DNA of 64,000 bases from Purshia tridentata (taxonomy: Eukaryota > Streptophyta > Magnoliopsida > Rosales > Rosaceae), in NCBI GenBank assembly GCA_003254885.1, contig QANT01001588.1, positions 1 through 64,000 of the forward strand, given 5' to 3'. Under the pieces are notes generated by a model. The model was not told where the DNA came from. It saw nothing but the letters and a program-made list of their open reading frames with translations, and did no database searches. Below are positions 1-10,741 of this stretch, piece after piece. Both the position numbers and the translations under genes were made by a program. Each line of letters starts with the position of its first letter. Position 1 is the stretch's first letter.

Positions 1-568
1 ATGATAAGCTAACCCAAATGATAAAAATGTCAATCAAATTAGTTTTAAACCCATCGTTTCAATAAATAGGTTTTTGTGTTTGTGTCTCTCCTTATCTTCT
101 CTTATCTCTCAAATCTCATATGTGATCTCTCTGTCTCTCTCATCCTCTGTTTTCTCTCTCATCGTCTAATCTCTCTCATTTTCAGTCGATCTCTAACTCT
201 TAGTCAATTTCTTTATCTATCTCTTATCCTGAGTAGATTTTTGTTACAATGTTAAAAATTTAAAATTTTTCATCAAATGATACCTTTCAATAGTTTATCT
301 ATTGTAAATAAATGAAATATATATATATATTATATTGTCCTTGTCTTATGAATTTTTAAACACCCGACCCATCTTTTGGGGTAATAGAAGGTCACCATTA
401 TCATTGTAACCACTCAGTTCACTTTTAGTGAAAGGGTAAAACCATAGTTTTAAAGTGCACTCCCTTTATGTTTCTGAGAGTAGGTAGAGAAGCCTAGAAG
501 GTCCATTATTCTTGGGATAGCTATTGACTATTATTATGGTGAAGTCAAGTAAAAAGAGAAAAATACAT
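1..568. other. intergenic DNA, no gene seen
   Basis: AT-rich sequence at the edge of the window. It has a CT-rich stretch around 80-240 and a short AT dinucleotide run near 316-331. I see no coding signal on either strand. Confidence 0.6.
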
Positions 569-640
569 TCCGTTGCCGGGACTTGAACCCGGGTCTCTCG
601 GGTGAGAGCCGAGTATCCTGACCAACTAGACTACAACGGA
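569..640 (-). tRNA. tRNA-Glu (anticodon CTC)
   Basis: Read on the minus strand this is a 72-nt cloverleaf. It starts TCCGTTG and ends CAACGGA, so the seven-base acceptor stem is perfect. The D arm holds the A box (TAGTCTAGTTGG). The anticodon loop reads CTCTCAC with CTC in the centre, which decodes GAG as glutamate. The T arm holds the B box GGTTCAAGTCC. The 3' flank has TTTTT about six bases beyond the gene, which is a normal RNA polymerase III terminator. No CCA is encoded, as expected for a nuclear tRNA gene. Confidence 0.97.
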
Positions 641-1357
641 TTTGATACAAATGGACACAAAATAAATGTAAGAATTAAAAGCGAGTGAAACACAGGACCA
701 ATTAATGAGAATTCACCAACTTTGTACACATACTTGGTAGCATTTATTGAGGAAGCGTGTCTAGGCGAATTTAAATTTTAAAAGTTTACTTTTAAGTTTT
801 AACAAAGTTTCGTCTATCAAAGAAAAATGCTACTAAAAGCCACTTTTTCAGAGGAAATATTGAAGCCTCGAAGGGATTACGAAGCACGTAGTCATTAATT
901 CATGAGAGAGGTGGCAACCACTTACAAGACTCTGAACCAAGGCCTAGGAAATAGCACTTTTTATCTTATTTTCTGTAACAAAGAATTCTATAATTTTTGT
1001 AGCCCAAGACTACAGTTCGGTTGGTGAGTCGTGACACTGACAACAATTAAACACCCTCCTCCCCACACCAACACTGGAGTATAAAAAAGAAAAGTTGCAG
1101 AAAGCATAAGGTCCATGTCCAAAAAAAGCATAATGTGTCAGCCTCCAAACTAATGCAAAAGGTCAATTGGCATATCTATACATGTATATATACTTAAATC
1201 ATGTAACTATTAATGGTACAAATATAATACAGTTTTTTTTTACTCCTATCAACCATGGCATAGGACTTTGAGTTTTTTCACAGGGTGGTTCTCTTCAAGA
1301 GTTATCTCCATATATACGAAACCTCATGTATCCTGAATGTGCATCATCTGAGATGGA
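641..1357. other. intergenic / 3' flank of the F-box gene
   Basis: No coding signal. The stretch lies between the tRNA and the stop codon of the F-box gene, and its right part is probably that gene's 3' UTR. Confidence 0.5.
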
Positions 1358-3458
1358 TTAGTAACCCAACCAAGTGGATGGTATTGGCTGAAACCTTTGC
1401 TTTGCACAAGTCAACAAATCATAGTAATCTACAAGACTGAAGCAGTCACGAAAATCTGTGAAGAGCTTTTCAAACACCCTCCATTGGACTTTGATTGATC
1501 TCGAGTATGGGTATGGAAGAAAAACCTGCTGACAGCATATAGCGCATTGAAAAATATAAACTTATTTGTGTTTGTATGGTTCTATGCGCACCAAACTCTC
1601 TCTCTCTCTCTCTCTCTCTTTGTGAACCAATTCAGATAATAAATGTCAGAGAGAAAACTAACAATGTATGCATGCTGATCAGTATCTGAAGTAGTTATAG
1701 TAAATATTTATAATAATTAACAAAAAGATAGCTTACATCCCCCTCTTGTGCAAGATGTTTAAGTAATTGAAAAGTGTGCTCATTTTCCTCTAAATTGTCA
1801 AGAACAGCCAGCCAGATCTGGGACGCAAGCTCATGAGCCATCTCTCTTGGTTTACCACAAGCAATAAATTGATCTGCTAAAATACAGTAATCCCATGTCA
1901 GGAGGTGAAAACAATCTCGCCTGGTATTAAACAAACCAAGCATGAGTAACAAACTCAGCAATTAACTATCAGCTTTGGAATCCAAAATTTGTGTGTCACA
2001 TGAAGATGGACAATAACGGGTTCAAGATGGCATGAAGGTTGATGGATCACAATTTCTGAGGTATAAACATCAGGATGTACATGCCTTACATGCCATGCTA
2101 AACAAAAGTTTTGAACATGTCCATAAGCTAAAAGCAAAGTTAACTAGCCTAACACTTTTATCCATCAAACTCAAGATTAGGAATCAGTAAATTCTTGAAT
2201 AATATTTTCATATATCATATTTTCAATTGAAAATTTATAAGGTTTGAAATCAACAAAGATGCAGGTAAAATTAGAAACACACCTATTATGGTTCCATGCA
2301 GTATACTGGAAGAGGGTGGCATAGCTGAAAGCTCAAGCTGCTCTTTTAGAAACAAATAAGTATGGCCTACAATCTCATCAATCTCACCATCCAGAGCAAA
2401 GATGTGTTTACCAACATATAAAGCTGCAAATCTCCTGAGAAAATAGCCAATATCGTTAGCAAAATATAATGTGTATATCTATGATACTAAAACCAAATAT
2501 AAATGACAATTAGCAAGGACAATGATTTGTATGTTGCAACAATTTGCATATATACATTGATACATTATATAAGCCAGCAAATCTTTGTAAATGTGATAAG
2601 AAATGGGGTCTAATCCAAAGCTACATCAACCGAGTTTATCCACAGTAAATGTGCTACAATACATAGACTTTCACTGAAAAAACATGTGGATTTTGTGTAA
2701 TAGAATGAAAGCTGTTACCAAGAATATTACTCATTTTGAACTGAAGTACATGCATAAAATCAGCAGCTACTAGTACAGATATCCTTGTATTTTAAAGAAT
2801 TTACGGAACTGATTTGGAAACAAAATTAATATGTGGATCTTCATGGAAAGTGACAACTATCAGTTTAGGATTGGAAGGGAGGAAGAGAGATACTTCAGAA
2901 GAAATCCAAGACACCCAGACACAAGTCATAATTTCTTTAATTAAGATGCCAACAAATCAAGCTAGGCCAAAACTTGTCCTTTGATTTAATTTAAAGCCAT
3001 AAGTTACAACAGAAAAATGCATTAAGGCGGCAATGACTATAGACCATCAGTGAGTTGAGGGCCCTCTCTCAAAAACAAAAAAATGCAAATACTTGGAAGA
3101 AAGGAACTACTAAAATAGACGAAAAAATTTGAAAAGTTAAGAAAGAATAAAGAGCAAAAAAAAAAAAAAGATGACCAAACTGGCAAGGAGACATGTTATT
3201 CTACCTCTTGCTCAAGCCTCGAGGGATAGGTCCAGGCCACCTTTTAGCTTGTCTAGCCAAAGGAAATATCTTAACAAGTGCAGCTTGCCACAAACATTCT
3301 CCACGAAACAGATTGGCCCACTGTTTTTGTACACAGGATATTTGTGCCCACTCTAACACAGGAACTCGGATAAAAATTTCTATTAGGAGATGATCAGGAA
3401 GCTTTCCAAATGAACTATCAACTGACATTAAAGTGCCATTTTCATAACTCTTTGTCAT
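1358..3458 (-). CDS. F-box family protein, 237 aa
   Basis: Four coding exons (3205-3458, 2283-2434, 1737-1876, 1358-1525) join in frame to 714 nt. A non-coding leader exon ends at 4527 (AG|GTAATT). The start ATG lies eight bases inside the second exon and is its first usable one. Residues 18-60 form an F-box (KLPDHLLIEIF, then SCVQKQWANLF and LW), the part that binds SKP1 in SCF ubiquitin ligases. The remainder has no Kelch or LRR repeats. It is a compact conserved-looking domain with the phrase RWPGPIPRG and the C-terminal ending PSTWLGY. Such proteins select substrates for ubiquitination in the nucleus or cytosol. The substrate here cannot be inferred. The family is clear and the subfamily is not. 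A CT microsatellite at about 1600-1620 lies in the last intron. Confidence 0.88.
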
Positions 3459-4600
3459 CAGAGTTCTGCAATGCAAGAACCACAAACATAATAAGGTACT
3501 CTAAAAAGTAAATTAACAATAAAATAGACAACCCTTCATTCAGAACAAGGCCATATTTTCTGGGTATGGACAAATACAACACTTTTTTTTTTTCATAGCA
3601 CTAAAATTCCCAAAAAGAAACATTAAATTTTTAACTGAATTCTATTACTTGCCTCTTTACATTGAATAAAGCAAACATCACAGAGGAACAAGCATTATTA
3701 AGAAAAATTTTGAGCGAAAGACTAGACCATGATGCAGAGGAACTGGGGTGTGAACTAACTTCAACATTGTAATAGACAAAAATAATTGCTAGATGATCTT
3801 AATCTAGCTTCTAGATATAAAAAAAAATCCAAGGAGATAATAAAAATAAAGGGAAAACCTTGGGTTCTTATTTCGAGACATATAACTGTTGACCCAGAAA
3901 CTCCTAGAAATAACAAGAAAACAAAGAAAAAATATGGGTTTCATCAAATCAATCCAAATTCTGCTAAGCTTCACTGAAAGACCATATAATATTTAAAAAA
4001 AAAGATAGAAAAAGGAGATAAAAGATGGAAATTCATATAATTAACCCACCAAAACACATGTTAATCTTTCAATTCTATCAGTGGTAAAAAAGGAAAAATA
4101 TTTCAATTCCATAAATTACAAAGCTGAAACAATTCAGCACACTACATGGTTCACGAAACTTGCCTACCCAAAATGGTTTTGTTGAATTTCCAAAATTTAA
4201 TCAAATTTTCAGTTCAAAGTTCAAATCCCAAAGGCATGCCCAACAAAGAAATGAAAAACGAGAAAGAACACTATGTATAAATCAGGATAGCTACTTAACC
4301 AATAAACACATATGAAATATTATTCTTTGGCTAACATAATATGCAAAGTGAAACAATTCAGGATCAACAAAACCAATGAAACTTGGACACCCTCTAAAAT
4401 TGAGTAAAAGCTCAGTGGACATTTCATGGTGCAAATATGAACTGAATGAGATGAACAACCATTCACAGAAGATCATTGGGTAAAACAAAGATTGTACAAA
4501 TTAAATTTGAGTGATATGAAAATTACCTGAAAGGAGAAGAAGAGTGAGCTTCTCAGCTCAATGTTATTTTTCTCTCTTTGGCCGAATTTTCAGCTGAATG

Positions 4601-5699
4601 TTGCAATGGAAGAAAAGACTAACGAGTGGGCTTTGTTCTGCTTAGGTGGCTATGTCAGATTGTCAGGTGATACGTGACATTATTTTTATTTTAAATACAA
4701 ATTATTCTCCTCTTTCTGGAGGTATTATTCATAGTTGGTTTTTCTCTTTTTCCTTATCTTTTTATAGGTGAAAAAATGTGAGGCCTTTGGTTCGCACGTT
4801 GTCCTCGTCGTGGCTGCTTGTAAAATTTCTAATTAAATAAAAAAATAATAATGTAGTTAACTCTTTTGTTTCTTTTATCTTAAAGGAGGAATTGAAAATG
4901 AGACTTCTTAATATCATAGAGAAAAATATTATTAAACTATAAATTAGTTGAAATGACGGTCCAATTGTATTAGGATAGCTAATGTGTTTACATTGAGGAA
5001 TGAACCCATAGTAAGGAGCCCACCCTATTTTTTCAAAAAAAAATATTAATTTATTAGTTAGAACTTATATACTTAGCCTAAATCCAAATATTGGTTGTTA
5101 TTAGAAGCATTAAGCCATGGAGGTCCTACAAGCATTAAGCAAATTATGATTTTTAAGGATCCTGAAATCTTAAAAAGATTTATCGTTTCGTAGCGTTAAA
5201 CTTCACCTAACCATGACTCCCAAGTTCTTTTAATTTTAGCTCATCCCACTTTCAAATTATGACCTTTAATTTACATCCACCAAATTGTGTTAAGTGTTTT
5301 TTACTATGAATAAAGTGATTACAATATAGAAGAAGAGACATATTAACATATAAGATATCTAAGAGCATATTTAATAGACTCGGCAAAAGTTTTTAGCTGC
5401 TCCATTAATTGGGTCACATTGGAAATATCTTCTCCAATAGCCTCGATAAATAAAATAAAATAAGCTCCTCTAAATAAGAACCTTGATTGAGAAAATTCAT
5501 TATGTTGAATTTTCTTTCCATTATTAGGAGAAGGATTCAAATTTGAAAACACTTTTTACAAAGTGGTATTTTTATACCACTAGATGAAATAGCAAGTTCA
5601 TCAATCACCATATAATGGAAGCACAGTAATGGATGATGATACACACACTAATAAGGGAAAAATGAATTTTGTAAAAAAATAAAAATAACAAAAAGAAAA
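4601..5699. other. intergenic DNA
   Basis: This holds the promoter side of the F-box gene (leader around 4531-4600) and the 3' flank of the DUF3820 gene. It is AT-rich. Imperfect direct repeats of the type AATAGACTCGG / AATAGCCTCGA at 5370-5450 suggest an old small repeat. I see no gene. Confidence 0.5.
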
Positions 5700-6530
5700 T
5701 TACAAAAATCTCCTTCTGTTGTATGCCTTCTTCAACAGAGCTTCACGTCCAGGAAATCGGTTCGAATAATTCTCCACCTGCAACCCATTTTCTTCATCAT
5801 CATAATTCTCTTTGTTCCTCAATCCCAATCCAACCCCATTTCCATAACTACCCCTCACATTTTCCCCAATCTCCAACTTCTCCTCCTTCTCACCACCACC
5901 CTCTCTCTTCATCCTCAGCCTCGCCCTCCTCTCCCTCCTCCTCTCTCCTCCCTCCCCCAAAACCCCAACCTTCTTTTTCTTCTTCTCCTTCTCTCTCATC
6001 ACTCCCTGCAACTCTCTCTCTCCTCCTCCATTCTCACTCAGCCTCGGAATTCGACCACCTCTTGAAGTACCCAGAAGCTCAAAATTCACTCTACTCCAAC
6101 CCAATTTGTCTTCATTGTCCCAACCAAACCTCTCGCTAATCTCCAGCAGCTCCGAAACTCCACCACCACTCAAATTACTACTACTCCGGTTCCCATTCAA
6201 AACGACCTCTGCTAGCTCCCACTCGATCCGGTCCCTGTAAACGGCGTCGTCGAGGACCTGGTCCGCGAGCTTCGCCCAGTCTTCGAAGTCTCGGGCTCGG
6301 AGGTTCTTGGAGACCCATTTGAGGTAGCTCGAAGGGAGGGTCCCCAGCATTTTGCCCTTGTGTTTTCCGAAGTCGATGACTCTGTCTCTTGCCGGTGGTG
6401 GCGATGTTGCGGTGAATGGTGGGTTGGGGATTTTGGGTTTGAAGGAGCATGAGAGACGGAGGTGGGGAAAGGTGTGTTTAGGGTTTGAAGGTGGAGTGCG
6501 GAAATGGAGGAGAGTGCTGAGAGTAGTCAT
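5700..6530 (-). CDS. predicted plastid protein with DUF3820 domain, 276 aa
   Basis: An intronless frame of 277 codons. I chose the ATG at 6530 because it opens a serine/threonine/proline-rich, acid-poor N-terminus (MTTLSTLLHFRTPP) that looks like a plastid transit peptide. An upstream in-frame ATG at 6635 would add 35 residues. Residues 50-77 (VIDFGKHKGKMLGTLPSSYL, then KWV) match the short DUF3820 signature FGKHKG..L..P..YL.W, known from small bacterial proteins and from plant organellar proteins. Residues 80-110 continue with a conserved-looking helix. The C-terminal half is glycine-, arginine-, lysine- and glutamate-rich, with a run of five lysines followed by a basic stretch, which could bind nucleic acid. 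The biochemical function is not known to me. Confidence 0.85.
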   Translation of the reverse strand: MTTLSTLLHFRTPPSNPKHTFPHLRLSCSFKPKIPNPPFTATSPPPARDRVIDFGKHKGKMLGTLPSSYLKWVSKNLRARDFEDWAKLADQVLDDAVYRDRIEWELAEVVLNGNRSSSNLSGGGVSELLEISERFGWDNEDKLGWSRVNFELLGTSRGGRIPRLSENGGGERELQGVMREKEKKKKKVGVLGEGGERRRERRARLRMKREGGGEKEEKLEIGENVRGSYGNGVGLGLRNKENYDDEENGLQVENYSNRFPGREALLKKAYNRRRFL

Positions 6531-7269
6531 GGAGTGGAGTGAATGATGTAGAGGCAGAAAAGAAGAAGAAGATAGAGTGGGTTGTCTTGTCTGTGAAATT
6601 ACAGTCTGCAAATAAAAAAGGGCGTGCTTGTCCATAACCAAATTTTTTATCTTTACACCCAATATATTTTTTAACCCTATTTAATTTTAAAAAATAAAAT
6701 TAATAAAAAAACCTAACATATTCCACCACCCACTACCTCACCCATTGTCCTCTACGTCTAATAATTAATTTTAAAGTTATAATAATTTAAATCTTAATTG
6801 TTTAATGTCAAACTTGAACACAAAAGGAAGGGTTTTAAAAGTTTTTATTTTTTTTCAAATTTTGCTCGGCACTAATTCACCGAATAAGTAGAAGATTATT
6901 TGGTAGTGCACAACTAAATGAATAGAAGAATGTTCGATTTGCAACTATTAAACACCTTTTTTAAAAATGTCCTAGAGCTAATTAGTGGTATATGACTGAA
7001 TGAATAATATTATATTCGATGCATTATTGCGAAACAACTCATTACATGTTCGGCTCTAATATGTTAAACATGTTGCAATTTTAGTTTTCTAAAACACTCA
7101 TTTAGTCGTTTAAAACTTAAATAAATGATGAATATATTTCATTTAAAAACTTACAAACCGCATTTTAATCATTTATTCATTAATATTAAATTTGTTTGTA
7201 GCAATATGGAGGTTGAGGGTATAATACTTATATATCGGGCCTGAACTCCCCGATACGAATAGAGACGAA
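6531..7269. promoter_or_regulatory. intergenic region between divergent DUF3820 gene and ABCE pseudogene
   Basis: AT-rich spacer that should hold the promoter of the DUF3820 gene on the minus strand and the relic promoter of the ABCE copy on the plus strand. I recognise no strong motif. Confidence 0.4.
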
Positions 7270-10200
7270 AGTGAAAAACCTATTGGCTATTATACGTAGA
7301 GAGAAGAAAAACTGTCACGTAGAGAAAAGAAAATTCCTCAAAACCTCTCCTGCGGCAGACATTGGAGCTCTGCGGCCAAAGCTCTCTTCATGCACTGGTA
7401 AGATGGTAAATTCTCTCTCTATACTCTTATGCATTGTTATCACCATATATAGCATTGTTAATACACGCACGTGTATTACTAGCTTTATCACTGCCCAATT
7501 TGCTAGTTTGGTTGAGTTTCTTGTAAGTATTATTTCACTTATGTAGAATCATAAACCATCTTGTTCCCATTTTAGATGGAAGATCAGTTAACTGATAAAG
7601 AAATAGTGAGCTCCGACAAAACCAAGCCCGAGAGTTGTAACCTGCCAAAGAAGTTGGACAGAGATACAATCCATAGTTATGGGCCTAACTCTTTAAAATT
7701 ACACAGGTCAGTTTCTTACCACTTTTTTGGGAGTTGATCAGTTTCAGGATTTTGTGTTTTGAAATTCAAGGAATTCAAAATTACAGGTTACCAGTCCCAA
7801 GGCCAGGGCAAGTTCTTGGTTTGGTTGGATGTAATGGGATCGGGAAGTCAACTGCCCTCAACGTTTTGGCTGGAAAACTGAAACCAAATCTGGGTCGTTT
7901 CGATGTAATACACTTTACATATCATTTATTGATAATTATATATATCATTCTCCAGCTTTGTTTGATAAGTATATCTTGATGGCGCTTTTGTAGAATCCTC
8001 CAGATTGGCCGGAAATCTCGACTTACTTTCAAGGGTCTGAGCTGCAGAATTATTTCACTCGTATTTTGGAAGATAAGTTGAAGGTGCTGTTCCATTTTGA
8101 TGCTCATATCCTTTCTTACTGTATTGCATGTGTTTAGCTGTTTTGTCATTGTGCTTTGGTTTTGCTCTTAGTGGCCAGCTTGTGTGATTGTACAATTTAA
8201 TGTAATTCATGAAACTCTGTTTCTCTCATATTGAAGTAATCATGTGTAAGTATTGGGATCTTGTTTATTGGGTTTTTTTTTTGCATGATTATTCTTGTGA
8301 TTTCTTTTTTGAACTAAATATTCTATGCATCCTTTTTTTTTTGTGTTCAACATGGATTGTCTGGATCTAACAATTATTATGCTTTTGTGTAATTATTATT
8401 CTTCTTGCTAAATGTGTACTTGTATATTTTTCTTTTCCTTTAATAGATAATTATAAAGCCCCGATATGTTGGCCACATTCCAAGTGTAGCTCGAGGAACT
8501 GTAGGGGATTTACTTAACCATCTAGATCAGAGGGGGATGAAGGAAGAACTGTTTTGATCTTGACCTAAACCAGGTTCTAGATCGTAACATAAGATGTTTA
8601 TCTTTTGGGGAGCTTCAGAGATTCTCTATTGCTGTTACTGCCATACAGAAAGCAGATATATATCTGTTTGACGAACCTTCAGTTTATCTTGATGTTTAAC
8701 AAAGATTTAAAGCAGCCAAAGTTATCCGATCTTTGATCAGGCCTGATAGGTATCGTTATCGCATGCATCTCTTTCTTGCCTCAATTTTTCATTGCTTAGC
8801 TTATATTTGTAGTATCTTTCTTTCTTGCTTGTATTCGGCATGTTTAAGTAATAGCTATTTTGCTTTATATTTTTCAGCTATGTAATTGTTGTGGAGCATG
8901 ATATGAGTGCCCTAGATTGCTTATCCGATCTCATTTGCTGTTTTTATGGGCAACCGGGTGCACATGGATTTGTAACCCTTCCACTCTCAGTTAGAGAAGG
9001 AATCAACATGTTCTTGTCCGGATTTGATCCCACTGAAAATCTGCGGTTCCTGGCCGACTCTTTGACTTTTAAAGTAAATTTATAAGTTGTCAATGAAATG
9101 CTTATACTCTTTCACGTGTCCTGTTTTTGTGATTTACGCTGTTGTCTTCTCTAGATTGTTGAGGCTTCACTAGAAAGTTGTTTGGAAATTGAGAGACGTG
9201 TACGCTATAGATACCCAGCAATGGCTAGGACTGTAGGAAACTTCAGGCTCTGTGTGTTTGAGGGTGAATTTCTCGATTCTGAGATTATTGTGGTGCTGGG
9301 GGGGAAAATGGAACAGGGAAGACAACATTTATCCGTATGCTGGTACTCTTTATTTTCATTTTCTTTTGTTGATCAGTCATATTTTCACATGCATTTTGAG
9401 ATGTTGAGTCATCCTATATATTCTTTGAATTTGTAGGCTGGTCTACTGAAAACTGATTCTGATGTGGAGATACCTGAGTTTTGTGTTTCTCACAAGCCCC
9501 AGACATTTGGTCCAAATTTACATCAACTGTCCAAGATTTGCTTCACAAAAAAATTGGTGATTCATGTTCTCATCTCCAGTTTGTGTCGGATGTGATGAAG
9601 CCTCTCTTGATTGACAACTAATGGATCAAGAAGTTGTGAATCTCTCTTTGGGAGAGTTGCAAAGGGTTGCATTATGTTATGCCTTAGACGGGTAAATGAT
9701 TTTAATTATATCACAAACCATTGTGTTGCTGCATCATGTTGATAGGTTAAGTATTTGGGAGTTCAAATTTTAGTGTTGCTTAGTGTTAACTTGTCCAAAG
9801 TGTATGATGCCGATGCATTCTAATGCATGTCTCTGTTTTTGGTTTGATGCAGCCTGCAGACATTTATCTGATAGATGAACCAAGTGCAGCGTATCGTTGC
9901 TGCAAAGGTCATAAGGAGGTATATCCGCCATGCTAAGAAAAACGGCAGTGGTGTTTGAGCATGATTTCCTTATAGCTACTTACTTGGCAGATAGAGTTAT
10001 CGTAAATTGGAGAGAGCGAGCAGTTAATTGTACTGCATGTTCCCCCATGCCATTGTTGATGGGGATCAGTTTCTTCTTATCGGTAAGGCTTGAAACTCTT
10101 CTTACTCTTTACCAACTATAAGATGATTGCTAAGAATGTTGTTTTGGTTGTGTTTGCGGCTGCAGAAACTGAATGTCACAGCCAGGAGGGACCCGACTAA

Positions 10201-10291
10201 CCATCACCTAGTAATGAACATGCTCAACTCAACCAAGGATCAGGAACAAATAGCTGCTGGTCTTCGGTGTAATTATTACCTGGATCATTGA
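7270..10291 (+). pseudogene. decayed copy of ABCE/RLI (RNase L inhibitor-type ABC ATPase)
   Basis: ABCE proteins split ribosomes after termination. They have two N-terminal [4Fe-4S] clusters and two ATPase domains. Here a leader exon (about 7270-7390) and its intron survive, and the coding part starts at the ATG at 7576. Well-preserved blocks include [14 protein letters not shown], a Walker A (GCNGIGKST), [30 protein letters not shown], and near the end RRDPTN and YYLDH. The exon-intron layout is kept, so this is a DNA-level duplicate and not a retrocopy. Breaks: the cysteine-rich iron-sulphur region (about 55 residues) is missing between KPESC and NLPKKL; there is a frame shift near 8555 and another near 9300 that ruins the second Walker A; a stop TAA sits at 8697-8699 after [10 protein letters not shown]; and there are further breaks between 9440 and 9920. 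It cannot make a working ABCE protein. Confidence 0.93.
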
Positions 10292-10741
10292 TATAATCAT
10301 AAAAGCTATGCCTAACTCATTATCGGAGAAGGTCCTTTGCCCGTAGATGAGAAGATTTTCTATGAAATGTGAATATTAGTTGTGATTCTGGAATAGAAAA
10401 AATCAACGGTTTAATCAAAACATCACTCTTTAATTAGGAACCATTCATTTTTTCTCTTTAATTGGCAACAATTATATAACCAAATGATTTTCGATTGAGT
10501 TGATTTTTTGCATAGATGATCTATAATAGATGATCTAAAATATGAACGGTTCCAATTATACGTCAATATTGTCAAAATTATAAAATCGAGGGGTGGAGTG
10601 GATTTGAGGTCACCCTTGGGGTGACCCAAATATTTTTCAATAAATAAATAGAAAATAACATTTCATAACATTTTCTTATCCAACAAACGAGGTTGTCACT
10701 CTGGGCTGGTGCTCGTTCGCCCTCTGCTTTTGGATTCTGAT
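10292..10741. promoter_or_regulatory. promoter region of the DUF3754 gene
   Basis: About 450 bases of AT-rich DNA between the ABCE pseudogene and the next start codon. Repeated TGATCTA and AATTATA words occur at 10390-10580. I see no clear TATA box position. Confidence 0.4.

Noticed and set aside
5343-5560. Candidate small MITE with words like GAGCATATTTAATAGACTCGG
   Set aside because: The similar words are in direct, not inverted, order and no ends can be defined.
5723-6139. Plus-strand frame rich in Ser and Pro opposite the DUF3820 gene
   Set aside because: It is the antisense of a Glu/Lys/Gly/Arg-rich tail; it has no start context or family match.
8891-9085. Open frame in the ABCE region as a separate small gene
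   Set aside because: It is one exon of the decayed ABCE copy (block [10 protein letters not shown] to [13 protein letters not shown]), not an independent gene.
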